Source of the DNA: Allium sativum
Lineage: Eukaryota; Streptophyta; Magnoliopsida; Asparagales; Amaryllidaceae
Length of the DNA: 64,000 bases
Direction of reading: 5' to 3'
Assembly: GCA_030737875.1 (NCBI GenBank)
Contig: CM060918.1
Location: 881,992,403 to 882,056,402, forward strand
A program made the position numbers and the translations under genes. Positions within the stretch are counted from its first letter, which is position 1. Each line of letters begins with the position of its first letter. The notes beneath the pieces are model-generated. The model searched no databases, was not told where the DNA came from, and saw nothing but the letters and a program-made list of their open reading frames with translations. This document shows positions 31,207 to 44,025 of the stretch, piece by piece.

Positions 31207-31751
31207 CTTGTACTTATCTTATCTTTAGTATATCCTCTCACTAGTATCTTTGACCTTTAGTTAGGATAATCCTATGGTTGAAACATGTGTTTGAGACATG
31301 TTATGTATGGTGGATGCAAAGTGGATGCAAGTGTTTGCTAGTGGTTGCTCGTGGATGCATACACACACACTATTAGGCACCAGATCGGCTCAGTCACTTC
31401 AGATTGCATATTGCATATATATGGATGTATTTAGTAAAATGGATGTATAATGGTTGTATTATCATATAGTTGCTGCATTCGGGTGGATGGTTGTGCACGC
31501 ATATAGAATTAATATGTATCATTAGGAATCTTTTGCATACATATTGGACGCATGGCACTATCATGAATTGCACTAAGGAGGTCGACTGAATCAGTAGACC
31601 GCCTAATTTTGCATTAGATATGGACATATACACACACTGTACATATAAACATTAAAGCATTAGAAGTCTTTTAAGGACAATGGATGCTGGTGTTTGATGG
31701 TTGAGTAGATGGACGATCAGATGGTAGGATATACATTCTTCTTGACTTGGA
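31207..31751 (+). other. Element E 3' non-coding region
   Basis: No ORF. GGATGCAAGTG/TGCTAGTGG repeats at 31310-31370. The 21-base near-palindrome at 31580-31600 matches 10796-10816 of B, differing only at the unpaired base. The block AGTCTTTTAAGGACAATGGA is at about 31661. Confidence 0.7.
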
Positions 31752-31786
31752 GATTTCGGGGACGAAATCCTTTAAGGAGGGGAGAA
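31752..31786 (+). promoter_or_regulatory. Element E pre-PPT hairpin and polypurine tract
   Basis: GATTTCG-GGGA-CGAAATC (31752-31769) followed by AAGGAGGGGAGAA (31774-31786) directly before the 3' LTR. Confidence 0.9.
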
Positions 31787-34637
31787 TGTAACACCCCGTA
31801 ATTTTATAACATTAAAATTCACAAATTAAAGTATACTTAATTTTTAGAAAAGAATTAAGTGAAATGGGTTGCGTAGAGAAATATATATATATTGATATAT
31901 ATATATATATAAATTAAAAATTAAATAAATAAATAAGCGAAAAAGTTCAAAACAGCGAATTGGGAGGGGAAATAACCGAACTGGCCCATTTTTGAGGTCG
32001 ACCCAAGCCCCGCTGGGTCGACTAGGGGTTAATCTAGGGTGTTTGGCTGTCAACCCGTGGGCCGATTCGCTCAAATGCAGATTTTGCATTTGATTTGTTC
32101 TCATGGTTCAGGGTTAATCTAATGGCCCTAAATAACTTCCTACACCTATAAATACATCCTAATGCTAACCCTAAACCTAATTAAAATAGAATAGTTACCG
32201 TCGCCATGGAAATCAATGGAGCCGCCGCCAACTAAGAAAGTAGAAAAGCAAATTCAATTCTAATTCTCTCAGCCCTAAAGCAAAGCAAAACTCTCTCTTT
32301 TCTTCTCTAAATTGTGAGTATGATGATCTTAACAAGATTATTATCATTTTAATTAGGTTGAGTTATGAATGGATTATGAGTAGATAATGTGAATTATCAT
32401 ATATGTTGTTGTAAACCCCTTTTGCTATCATGTATATTGTAAATCCAATGTTATGTGATGATGATATCTTACATGTTGTAAATCATGCTACGATGATGTT
32501 ATGTATGTTGAAAGTTTCTATGCTAAGTTGTGATGAATCATACATGTTAAAAAGGCCATGATGTTACCATCTATGCTAGTTAGTTCATATTAATTAAATC
32601 ATCATGTTTGGGTTATGTTGATCTATATGACAAGTCACATACGCAAGTTAGATTGATTAGAAAAGTTATGAACATATACCAAGACATCTATTATGACATC
32701 TAGAATTATGCTATAACATATGTGATATCCTATGCTAGTTCACACCATCATTATGTTGCCTAAAAACCCCATATGCAAGTTTATGTATAGATTTGGGCTA
32801 TGAACATATCATGTAAATTGACATTTAACAAGTTAACACCTTTTGATCCTTAACATGTGTAGTTTATGCAAGTTTCACCCCTATTATGATTATATTTACT
32901 TTAATTGTCTATATGTTGTGATAATTTACCTTTGTGCTAGGTGTTAGACTATACAAGTCTAGCCTATATTATGCGTTGAATAAGCAAACGTATAAACGTG
33001 GGGTAGGGGTAATATTAAGGATTTAATATTAAAAAGTTGGGGTGCAATTGATATGATTTTGCATGCCATAAGTGGATGGCCATAACTGAGTCAATTATGG
33101 ACATCATTAAAAGTTGACTTAATTAATAATTTGAATAGGGAATTATTAAAACTGGGGTAAAAGATTTTAAGTGTTAACCAATGCTTAGGACACGAGGTTG
33201 GACTCGTTTGTGACTTAAACCTGCCCGGCAAATCCAGTGGTCACAAATGTCAGCCTAATGTGAGAGGTCCTAGGCCTAAACTAAAGCATAATGGTTGTAA
33301 AGACACGAGGTTAGACTCTTTTATGGTGTAAGACTGCCCGGACCCGCTCGGCAAATCCAGCTGCCATAAATGCCAGTCTAATGTGAGAGGTCTTTATGAG
33401 GTTATGGCCTGAATGAATTAAGAAATACTTAACCAGATAAACATGTAAGGTGGGACATGGGGGTTAAGTAGGTGCCTTGGGTGGCATGAGGAATCTAGGG
33501 GGTGTCCTTAGTGGCATGTGAAATACGATTGGCAAGACTTAACCAAACACACATGTAAATGAACATGACTAAGAGGGTTAAGTGGGATATACTAGTGACA
33601 AGCTTAGGTGGGTAGCTTGTGGGGGGCCATTCCGACCAGTATCCCAAACGTATCTTTGTGGGATCGACCCAAGTCGAGGACGGGACACGCATGCTGGGTT
33701 CGATTGTAAGAGGCCAAAACGGGGAGCGGTGGCAACGCAAGTCCAACGGGTTTCATATGCGTGTGTGGACCTGGGCTGGTAGGTTAGACGTTGTTGCATC
33801 GTGTAGGTATAAGCCGTGCATTCTCAAGTTGTATCGGGTTGCCACTTTAGGGGAGTGATACACCCTATTGTGGGGCCAGCACGGGTATCTACGTGTAGGG
33901 AGCCGATCGAAAGTGGGTAGTGGTGTACACCTAGTGGAGATAGGGGCAGACGGCACCTATGTAGTCAGCTAGGGGTACGTAAGGCTATTTATAAAGTTTC
34001 TGTGTAAAGCAAGTGGGATCAAACAATAGGGTGACTGGTGTGGTGCAGTGTAGTAATGTGCGGTGCAGTGTAGTAATCATTCGTTAGTAATTAGGTGTGC
34101 CTTTACCATTATCTTTAACGTTATCTTAAACGCTATCTTTATCTTCCTAAGAGTTCATAGACATTTACTTGTCTTCCAGCTTATGCCTTAGTCTAGTTAT
34201 TTTGATAATAGTATTGTTAGAATTATCATACTCGCCAGACTTTATGCCTGACCCCCTCTATTTCTATCCTTTTTCCCCCTCCAGGTCCTCAGGTTGGGCC
34301 CAGCTCTAGTGGAGTTTGATTGAATTGCTTCATCTCTTTTTGGAAAGCTTGGACCGTTGAAGTAAAGTCCAGCTTGTTATCTTTTTAATGGCTATTTATG
34401 TAATGGGATTATGTACTTTGTTTTTATGAAGATGGATATTGTACTTGGTTATGATCTATGGTTTTATGATGTAACAAATATGTTTAATTTCCGCTACAAT
34501 AAAATGAAGTTTTAGATTTCAAAGTACTATTTACTATCTGTCTTGTTGTAATTTTTCTGTTCTATATTCACTTATAACCTCCATGGAAGTTAATGCATTC
34601 CCTTTGTGAGTGACATTAATGGACGTGGGGTGTTACA
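31787..34637 (+). repeat. Element E 3' LTR (2851 bp)
   Basis: TGTAACACCCCG to GGGGTGTTACA, nearly identical to the 5' LTR. One clear difference is a 10-bp loss at about 33228 between two CCCGG repeats in the apex of hairpin copy 1, which leaves both stems intact. Confidence 0.95.
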
Positions 34638-34642
34638 GAAGG
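34638..34642. repeat. Target site duplication GAAGG, right of element E
   Basis: Exact copy of 23768-23772. Confidence 0.95.
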
Positions 34643-35603
34643 GGCAGTGGAGTCTCAGTTGGCCGGCAATGGCAGTGCAGAAGGCGGAGGCGGCGGGTTT
34701 TGGGTCGGTTTTAGTTGAGGATGGGGTGCATGGGCGAGAGAGGGGGGTGTTCTCCGGCGATCGACGACGGCGGCGCGATGAACGGGGGATGGGGACTGGT
34801 GGCTCGAACGAGATCCGTTTGTTTTTTTCTTTTGAAAAGTAATAACGGGGAGAGAGAAGAATGGGGTAGGGGGAGTTATATAATCTTAATTTATTTTATT
34901 CTATAAAGCAACTTTTTATTTCAAACTCAAAATCGAACCTGCCGACTGTTGTCCCTAGCTAATTACCCCCATCCCAAACACACTGGGATATGTAGCATAG
35001 GTTGATTCGATCGTTTCGATCAGTTTCCATCAAAATCAAATTATAAATCTATATATTGAATTTGAATGCTCATTTCAAACCGGGGCCACATACGAACTCT
35101 AAAAATTCCCGAAAAATATTTTCTACCTTCGTATTGACGATACGGTTCTAACAAAACTAATTTCGTCAAATTCCAAGACCATTTGAAAAATGACCATTTT
35201 CTGGTCGATCGAAATTGACTCGAACTGTAAAAACACGTTTAAATTCGCCACGCTCACATATTGATTCGAAAAATTATGAATTTTGGAATCTAGAGATAAC
35301 TTGACATCCCAGATCCAACAAAAGTGGTTTCGTCGTAAACCGAGGTCGTTTGCAAAATTCCCATTTTTAAGGGCCAAAATTCCATAACGACTATTCTGAA
35401 TTTTCAATTGGATGTAACATTTGATTCCCGATATGAAATTTTGATTTTTTGGATTCGTTGGAAAGATATTTTCAAATAGATTCAAATACTTTTGGTTTCG
35501 CCAAAATCCGGTTTATTTTGAATCCTACACATTCATTTGAAATTTGAAATCGAATTTTCGAACTACCGCGCCATTTCCAATTCCTTATATAATTAAAAAT
35601 AAA
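34643..35603 (-). repeat. Element D: minus-strand LTR remnant, piece 2
   Basis: GC-rich leader (34643-34850), TATA-like TTATATAA at 34876-34883, then U3 sequence related in reverse complement to 17550-18250 of C. Solo LTR F interrupts it at 35603; it resumes at 55142. Confidence 0.75.
35599..35603. repeat. Target site duplication ATAAA, left of solo LTR F
   Basis: Repeated exactly at 55137-55141. Confidence 0.85.
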
Positions 35604-35979
35604 TGTGATGACCCCAAAACCCCGTACGACGGTGGAAAGTGTAATCTTTGGAATATAATACATAAACAGATAATAGCAGAATTGAATTAAAAAAATACAC
35701 CAGATAATGCACAAATAATACACTGGATAAACGTAATCATCAGAGTTACACAGTATACAAGATCATACTTAGTACAATTACCGTTCAGCTATACATAAAT
35801 CTCTACAACGGAAAACAAACATAATATGTACAATTGGAGCTGAACAACATAAAAAGAGATAAATGATAGAATCCATCTTCAGCTCCAGCTATCCAGAAAG
35901 AGCCTGCTAAAACCTGAAGACAAGGCTGCCCACGTAGAAATAAGGGCACCCGAGTTTGCAAGTGAAACAAACTACGAGT

Positions 35980-36607
35980 CAGTCATGGGACTGGTATGAG
36001 AAATCTACTTAACACATTTTATAATATGGCTAATCACAGGACCACGCCACTTTCGCGGAACGGGTTTACTCCATTGGATTGCCAATCTTTACAACAAGTA
36101 AATCTTTAAACATCGCAATGCTTTTTACAAAAATGAAGTCATTATAAGACGCAGTTCCCATCACACAATGCAACGCAAACTGGAGGATAGAGTTTTACCT
36201 TATAATGACCAAAATATGCTTGATACGAATAAAACAAAAGAATTTGATATTATTACTAGTGTTTATAAGTTTCAAAAACAATTTCAATCATAACTATCAA
36301 TCATAAACGGCATGGGTACCATATATCATGTCGCCATATATAGGTATACAATCGAAACCACACAGTCATGTATTTGGAAATTAGATTTCGATCATGAACC
36401 GAGGCAAAAGATAGTCCTTACAGAATTCGAGATGCTCTAGCCCGTGTTTCAGGATCAGAACGCATCGACCCTTGGATCGTCAGGGCCGATCCACCGGTGT
36501 GGATTAAAATGCCTGAACACTGCGTTTCCCCACCCTGTGGGGCGTCAATGAGCCAACGAATGACTCCATCGGCTTCACATAGTAACCGAAATATCCGAGG
36601 CGCCTCG
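35980..36607 (-). other. Solo LTR F: conserved U5 stems and palindrome
   Basis: CAGTC/GACTG hairpin (35980-35993), CCAC-TTTC-GCGG (36047-36058), ATTATAAG/CTTATAAT (36141-36206) and the CGAGGCGCCTCG palindrome (36596-36607). Same order as in C (reverse) and G. Confidence 0.8.
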
Positions 36608-37275
36608 CAATAGCAACAACCACACAGGTGAAAATAATATATATGTCAGCCAGTTTAAGCACTGACACCACCTCTAGCTAGAAGGAAACACATGCCCTCC
36701 CTAAGGTCCTCTCCCGTTTTTGGTTCATACCGGTGTGTGAGGCTCGCGAATTCACATTATACACAAAGCTATGCCACACAGGCCATGCTTTGATCATCAA
36801 CCACAAGACTTTGCTTTTCAACAGAAGCCTTGATCACTGCATCTTAGCATGCCACACAGGCAATTCACACCATGCAACTGATGGCTATCAATCACACAAA
36901 ATGAATTCCAATGTCAGACACACAGTCCATTTACAAGTCCGTTCTGGGTCTGAACAAAACCGGAGGAATTATATACCACGCATACTCATCGATCTCCATG
37001 TACGTCTGGATGATCACCACTCATTATCCATATTTTGGGATGCCTCCCAATCAGGACATCAGTTATCATCCAACCGAGGTGAAGGTCTCTAGTCTTCAAC
37101 CACCATCTTCATCATCGACTTCTTATCGTCGGTTCAGTTATTCAGAATGGGATAAACCCGGTCTTTCTGAGCAACTCACGTATATAATAAACAAGTGCTA
37201 CACAAACACAACATATGCCTCATTCCAATTCATCATTCACTAACCGTAAATTAGTAACAGAACGATTTCCCAAGT

Positions 37276-37280
37276 ATTAA
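37276..37280. repeat. Target site duplication ATTAA, left of element G
   Basis: Repeated exactly at 51846-51850. Confidence 0.95.
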
Positions 37281-37644
37281 TGTGAAGACCCGCAACTTCC
37301 CCGTAAAGGAAAGCGTCGGATAGTTCGAGAACAAACCACAGCAGAACGCATACAGAAGAACATTTCACTATATATTACAACAGTGCAACAGATTACAAGA
37401 ATATACAGAGTATAAATGAATATTACACAGAAATATCAGAGATTTAAATTACATTTAAATACATAGCAGCGGAAAATAATACAATACACAACTAGAATGA
37501 GATATACGGATACAAAGCTTTCCGGATATCGTTCCAGCTGTAAACCAGGATCCTGTGAATATAAATCTGCAAAACCAAAACTACTAGCTGCCCGTGTCAA
37601 AATAGGGGCACCCAGAGTTTAGGTTAAAACAATAAACTCCAGGT

Positions 37645-38269
37645 CAGTCATGTGACTGGTGTGAGAACTAAAACAGTTAATCTTTATTTCAAAGCTAGGT
37701 AAATCAAGGGACCCCGCCGTATAACACGGAACGGGTTTCCTCCCAAGAATACCAGTGCATAAAACAAACAGCGCAATGCTAAATAAAGAAAAATGAAGCT
37801 GTTATAAGACCCAGGTCCCATCACACAATGCAACGCAGTCGAGGATAGGGTTTTCCCTTATAACAGCCAAAGAATGCTTGATACGTTTAAAACAAATCAT
37901 TTGATACTATTATAAGTGCATAGTGTATAAAACAACTTCAAATCATAAGTATCAATCATAGGCGGCATAAGCGCCCCATCCCACTATGTCGCCATATATA
38001 GGATTACAATTAAAACCGCAAATGTCACGTATTTGGAAATTGGATTTCCGTCTATGAACCGAGGCAAAAGATAGTCCTCAACCGATTCGAGACGCTCTAG
38101 TCCGTGTCTCAGGACCCAGACACAGGTGGGCCCTTGGATCGTCAGGGCCGGTCCACCGATGTGGATTAAAATGCCTGAACACTACGTTTCCCCACCCTAT
38201 GGGGTGTAAGTCTGGTCCGTCAGCCGACCAGAATGCATCGGCCGAAACCGATATAACCGAGGCGCCTCG
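37645..38269 (-). other. Element G 3' LTR: conserved U5 stems and palindrome
   Basis: CAGTCA/TGACTG (37645-37658), CCGT-ATAAC-ACGG (37717-37729), GTTATAAG/CTTATAAC (37801-37864) and palindrome CGAGGCGCCTCG (38258-38269). Compared with C and F the second and third stems are changed on both strands. The 5' LTR copy is offset by 7782 bp (45427-46051). Confidence 0.85.
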
Positions 38270-39354
38270 CAACAGCAACAACCACATAAGTCAAACTCGT
38301 CAGGGCGTGTAAAACCACTGACGCCACTTCTAACTAGAAAGAAACGCAAGTCCTCCCTGAGGTCCGTCTCCCGTTTTTGGTTCATACCTGGTGTGAAACA
38401 CGCGAGGTAAACGTTACACAAAGCTACGCCACAAAGGCCATGCTTTGATCATCACCACAAGACTTTGCTTTTCAACAGAAGCCTTGATCATTTGCATCTT
38501 AGCATGCCACACAGGCAAACCATACTATGCAACCGATATCAGTCACACAGAATGAAATCCGATGTCAGACACACAGTCCATTTACAAGTCCGTTCTGGGT
38601 CTGAACGAAACCGGAGGCACCTAGTACCCCGCATATCCATCGATCTCCAAGTACGTCTGGACGATCACTAACTGTTTCCATCTTCTTGGGTGTACAGCCC
38701 AATCAAGATCATCAGTTATCACCCAAACGACGTGAAGACCTCCGGTCTTCGACCATCGTCTTCATCTTCGACTTATCGTCGTATCAGTCATTCAGAATGG
38801 GATAAACCCGGTCTTTCCGAATAACTCGCGTATATATTATAAAAGTGTTACACAAACACAACATACGCCTCATTCCAACTCATTAGTCACTAACCGTAAA
38901 TTAATCAAGAGAATAATTCCCCAAATATTAACCCCGAAGGCCGAAACCAACATCAGATCAATATCCAGAAAACCATTCTGCTTGGCTAACCGACAGTTAA
39001 TTTCTAATTTCACATTCATAGGGAAAGGTTCCCATTAATTTTATCAAAGATAAATTCTTTAATTTATTCTTTAATCTACTTTTGAATATCAATTCAAACT
39101 AGTCGGGATTAACGAAACTTACCGAAGTAATCATTTGTTTTAATTTCCCGATCCCAACCTATTTATCCCATGAAGTAAAACTGGTAATACTTCATATCAA
39201 ACACCACAGTGTTATCGGTAAATTCAATTACCATTTCACGTTCAAATCTAATTAAAGATTTAACTATCGCCTGGAGCAAAACTGGTGATACTCCATTTTC
39301 GATCATTTCAATCTAATTAAAGATTCATTAAAACTCCACTTAGTTTTAATCTTT

Positions 39355-39690
39355 GACTGGGTTAAAGAATCAGTGTCATTTAAAAACACGGTTCACGATA
39401 AACCCAAAATCACATTCATTAATCATCGGGTTAAAGAACGAGTGTTATTTAAAAACACTGTCCACGATAAACCCAAAAATCATTCCATTAATTATCAGGT
39501 TAAAGAACAAGTGTTATTTAAAACACTGTTCACGATAAACCCAAAAATCATTCCATTAATTATCAGGTTAAAGAACAAGTGTTATTTAAAACACTGTTCA
39601 CGATAAACCCAAAAATCATTCCATTAATTATCAGGTTAAAGAACAAGTGTTATTTAAAACACTGTTCACGATAAACCCAAAAATCAATAC
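39355..39690. repeat. 66-bp tandem array with built-in hairpin, 3' LTR of G
   Basis: About five units. The last three are nearly identical and contain AGTGTT-ATTTAA-AACACT, a 12-base inverted repeat, plus GATAAACCC. The other LTR has it at 47137-47472. Confidence 0.9.
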
Positions 39691-40699
39691 TAATTCAATT
39701 CCAATTAAATATCATTTTTAATTGGTACACTTCATTAAATCTAAATAAAAAGATTTAATCTTTTCTCAACTGGGTTCAAGAACAGTGTTAGTGAAGACAC
39801 CATTCACGACAAACCCAAATCACATTCGATATTCAATACAAGGCTCTGAATAGAAAATATATCGGCTTATATTCAATATCGAATTCTACGACTAACAAAT
39901 GTCGTATTGGAAATAACGATACAAATATATATCTTTCAAATTTCCATAACAACACCTGTAATATCACGAATTCCAACATCGAAATATTCCGAAGACAATT
40001 TCGATTCAAATCCACTCCAATGCAATCATTGGAATTTTGGTTACTTTTAAAACCCTTTTCGAATTCAATTTATTTATTTAAAAATAAATAGAATTATAAT
40101 CCTAGTTCAAAACTAGTTCATTTCGATAAAAATCTATTTTTATCTTTTCAAATATGGAGTTTTTCATCCCAAACTTTCACAAATCATTTCTTATGATTTT
40201 ACACAAATTATTACTATTTTTAATAATTTTATCAAGGCCCGTACAGTCGATTTCCATTAACGGCCATCGAACTGCACTTACAGCGACCTTTTTCGAATTT
40301 GATTTGGACGTATCTCCAAATCCAACCGTTAGATTTCAAATTTCTAACATTCATTAGAAAGCTCTTTTCGATGCGAACCCAACGGTTCCGGTTTTAGGAG
40401 AATCCGACGGTCGGATCTCCCGTAATGCCCGTTTGAAATAAATGGTCGAAATTCGCGAACTGCCGCGGCGCGGCGCGTTCTATTCAGGCCATTATATTAT
40501 ATATAATATATATATAATATATATATCGTCGATTTCTATTTAAAAACGAATTATATAAATAGTTTTGAATTCGTTTCAAAAACATTTTCAACTTCCATTT
40601 CAATTCAAATCAAAATTGAATTCTTCTTTATAAATTCGTTTTAAAATCCATTTCTATTCATTTCAAACTTCAATTCAATTTGAATTTATTTCACTTCGC

Positions 40700-40900
40700 T
40701 TTCAATTCAATTCGAATTCGTTTTCAATTCAATTCATTTCGAAATCGTTTTCAATTCAATTCATTTCGAAATCGTTTTCAATTCAATTCATTTCGAAATC
40801 ACTTTCAATTCAATTCATTTCGAAATCGTTTTCAATTCAATTCATTTCGAAATCACTTTTCAATATTCATTTCGAAATCACTTTTCAATATTCATTTTAA
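40700..40900. repeat. 26-bp tandem array, 3' LTR of G
   Basis: About six units of TTCAATTCAATTCATTTCGAAATC. It creates a spurious repetitive ORF. The other copy is at 48482-48682. Confidence 0.9.
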
Positions 40901-42328
40901 AATGAATAAAATCGATATAAATATCGTTCACGTCAAAATGGCGTCAATCTAATCCTCACGGCTTCACATATTTCTATTTTCAAATATTCTATTTCAAATA
41001 TTTCTTTTTCAAAATAGTTGTTATTATCAAAATATTTCGTTCAACACATGACCAATCTCAATGAATGAGTACTGTCAACACATGAACTTTTATTTTATAA
41101 TATTCTTTATTTTTTTCAAATTGAAATGAGGCCCAATCAATTACCATATAAAGTTAATTATATGGATTTTCATACAACACATGTATATAATTACATTGAA
41201 AAATAATCAACCATCAACCAAAGTGCACTACACTGTATAAGCATCAAATATAGATATTCAACGCTTATAACAGCCTGTCAATCAATCGATCGACACGTTT
41301 AATCAATCAGGATGAGTGAACTTCAAGTTTCATCCCAACACCCGTGTGGGGTTTCAAACAATCAAACCAATATTTATTTGTGCAGTCGGGCGATGTGTAA
41401 AATTTATCGTCCCAATCAATGTCATTCAAATAGGTGTACATAAACAAACCGTCTGGTTTGTAAATGAATATTCTATTTTATTCACTTCACGTTAAAAATT
41501 ATATTTTTAACGATAAAACATTTTATTTCAACCTATGAATTTCTATTCAATTCATTTCTTCAATAAAATGATATTTTTATTTTTCTAACATATTTTAGAA
41601 AATTTCGGCGGCATAACGGCACGATACTAGAAACAGGACAAGGCCTAGCCTTATCCCCGGTCTAGTGAAGGCCCACGCCATTCACACATCAATCAAATCA
41701 ATTCGTTATGCAAACCACAAACTTTGGAGTAAGGGTCTAACCTAGCCTTACTCCTTCGCCTTATAACGGCGCACGTCTAATCCTAACCAATTTATCGATT
41801 CGATTTTTTTTTTTCACCACAAACCACATTCAAACCAATATCGCAATCAATCACCAAACAGTCAAACAAACAAGTCCATGGTCTGTGGACGATTGTGTCG
41901 GGTGCTACTAAGCACCGTCTGCATCCTAGTATATATATATAACTAGAAAAAGAAAGTGAAAGGTGAGAAATTCTCACATATAGCTATCCTAGCTCCACGG
42001 CACTTCATTGATAGAAATCTTCATTGTTTTCGCATCTTTGTCAGCTTCGTCGCCCGTAGCCACTACATTCATAAAAATCGAATTTTTACTTCGCTATTCT
42101 ATATATAAAAATCGTATTTTTATTTCGAAGGTCACTATTTAAAAATCAAATTTTTTATTTCAAAGTTCAACATATAAAAATCGAATTTTTATTTCAAAGT
42201 TCAACATATAAAAATCGAATTTTTATTATGTTATTCAATATATAAAAATCACATTTTATTTCGAAGTTCAATATACAAAAATTCAATTTTTCTATCGAAG
42301 TTCAATATATAAAAATTCTATTTTCTTT

Positions 42329-42530
42329 CGAAGTTCAAAACATAAAAACTATATTTTCTTTCGAAGTTCAAAACATAAAAACTATATTTTCTTTCGAAGT
42401 TCAAAACATAAAAACTATATTTTCTTTCGAAGTTCAAAACATAAAAACTATATTTTCTTTCGAAGTTCAAAACATAAAAACTATATTTTCTTTCGAAGTT
42501 CAAAACATAAAAACTATATTTTTCTTTCGA
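42329..42530. repeat. 33-bp tandem array, 6 copies, 3' LTR of G
   Basis: Unit GAAGTTCAAAACATAAAAAC plus 13 further bases. The 5' LTR has 7 copies (about 50112-50340), so the LTRs have already diverged in copy number. Confidence 0.93.
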
Positions 42531-42594
42531 AGTTCTATATATAAAAATCTAGTCTTCGCCTTATAAAAAAAATCAAGTCTTTGGTATTCAAACC

Positions 42595-42725
42595 TTTTTC
42601 TAAAAATCAGTTTTCAAATTATATAAAAATCAGTTTTCAAATTATATAAAAATCAGTTTTCAAATTATATAAAAATCAGTTTTCAAACTTTAAAATAAAA
42701 ATCAGTTTTCAAACTTTAAAATCGA
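42595..42725. repeat. 23-bp tandem array, 3' LTR of G
   Basis: Units of AAAATCAGTTTTCAAATTAT, followed by two variant units. The 5' LTR has one more unit (about 50410-50560). Confidence 0.85.
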
Positions 42726-42774
42726 AATTAAAATAAAAACAAAATACATTAAAATACTTACAGTATTTTGAAGA

Positions 42775-43095
42775 GGGGGGGGGGGGGGGGGGGGCGCTGC
42801 GCATTGCGGTTGAGGCTAGGGTTTGGCGGGGGTGTTGTGGCGTCGACTTGGGCTGGAGTGGTCGGAGGGGCCTCGCGATAGGGGGGGGGGGGCTTCGTCG
42901 TCGATGCTGTTCTCGATGGATGGAAGAGGAGGCGGAGGAAAGGGGAAGCAGGGGGGCGCGCGCCTCCTGGCGGCGGCGATCTGGTAGAGGGGGGTGGCGA
43001 CTGGAGGTTTGTAGAGGGGGGCGGCGATCTGGTAAAGCGGGTTTTTTTTTTTTTTTTTTCTTTCTGAAAGTAAACGAGAAAGGGGGGGGGGGGGG
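42775..43095. repeat. GC-rich leader start with long G and T runs, 3' LTR of G
   Basis: G20 (42775-42794), G12 (42881-42892), T18 (43042-43059), G14 (43082-43095). The same runs in the 5' LTR are 15, 8, 10 and 12 long. In the element's sense these are C runs just after the promoter. ORFs read through this block are not credible. Confidence 0.9.
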
Positions 43096-44025
43096 CAGAG
43101 TGTTTTAAGGAGGGAAGAATTTTTTTTTTATTATATTTATTTATTTATTAATTAATTAATTTGCAAAGAGTTGACTTTTACTAATGACCCCTAAACGAGG
43201 CCCACCGCCTGTCGCCCATAGCGTTTTACCCCCATTCCGAACACAATGGGATATGTATCGCAGGTTGATTCGATCGTTTGAATCAGTTTCCGTTGAATTT
43301 ACATTTAAATCACTATATTGAATTTTAAACGTACATTTCAAATTACCGGGGTCACATACGAACTTTAAAAATCCCAGAAAAATATTTTCTAGCTTCGTAT
43401 TGACGATACGGTCCTAACAAAACTAGTTTCGTCGAATTCTGAGACCGTTGGAAAAATGGCCATTTTCCAGTCGATTAAAATCAACTGAAACTGGTCAAAC
43501 GCGTTTTCCTTTGCCACGCTCACATATTGATTCGAAAAATTATGAAATTTGGAATCTAACAATAACTTAACATCACGGACCCAACAAAACTGGTTTCGTC
43601 GAAATCCGAGGTCGTTTGCAAAATGTCCATTTTTAAGGGCTATATATTATATAAAATATATATAAATTCCATAGCGACTATTCTGAATTTTAAACTGGAC
43701 ATATCTTATCATTTCTAAAGTGAAATCCTAGTTTGTTAACTTTGTTACAAAGACATAGTTATACAGATTCAAATATTTCTTGTTTCGTTCAATTCTGACT
43801 TATATTGAATTCTGTATATTCATTTGAAATTAGAAATCGAATTTTCGAACTATCGCGCCATTTCAGGCTCGTTATATAATTAAAATAAATTTATTCGTTT
43901 TAACTTCATCGAAAATAAATTTTCTCGTCGATATTATTTAAAATAATCTATTTTAAATAATCAAAACTCGCTATAATTGCCAAAATAAAAATTTTAAACT
44001 GGCCCAGATTTTCCGGGTTGTTACA

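Larger units (their letters stand above)
23773..34637 (+). mobile_element. Element E, complete Tekay/Del-like Ty3/gypsy retrotransposon
   Basis: 5' LTR 23773-26633, PBS 26636-26647, gag-pol 26837-31206 interrupted by four TAG codons and one frameshift, polypurine tract 31774-31786, 3' LTR 31787-34637, TSD GAAGG. The proteins are close relatives of element B but the LTRs are largely different in sequence, so it is a separate family of the same lineage. The two LTRs differ at few positions by eye, so the insertion is fairly recent. Confidence 0.95.
37281..44025 (-). repeat. Element G 3' LTR (6745 bp, left copy)
   Basis: TGTAACAACCCGG (minus, from 44025) to TCTTCACA (37281). The AT-rich promoter is at about 43120-43150, so most of the LTR (about 5.8 kb) is leader. 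Contents, left to right: U5 stems 37645-38269, 66-bp array 39355-39690, 27-bp array 40700-40900, hairpin 41874-41890, 33-bp array 42329-42530, 23-bp array 42595-42725, GC-rich block with G and T runs 42775-43095. Confidence 0.93.

Noticed and set aside
34606..34906. ORFs spanning the E/D junction
   Set aside because: They cross a transposon insertion boundary and GC-rich LTR leader in antisense, so they cannot be an old gene.
39355..39690. 66-bp repeats considered as a CRISPR-like array
   Set aside because: Units are contiguous with no unique spacers, and the DNA is a plant retrotransposon LTR.
40680..40952. Repetitive ORF with NSFRNRFQF-like units (also 48462-48734)
   Set aside because: Translation of a 26-bp tandem array in the G LTR leader, antisense to the element, with no gene signals.
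42318..42503. Minus-strand ORF with a perfect 11-residue repeat (also 50100-50318)
   Set aside because: The unit is 33 bp, a multiple of three, so any open frame repeats. It lies in an AT-rich tandem array whose copy number changes between LTRs.
42848..43108. Gly/Arg-rich ORFs in the GC-rich block of G (also 50606-50971)
   Set aside because: They run through homopolymers whose length differs between LTRs, so the frame is not conserved. They are also antisense to the element.
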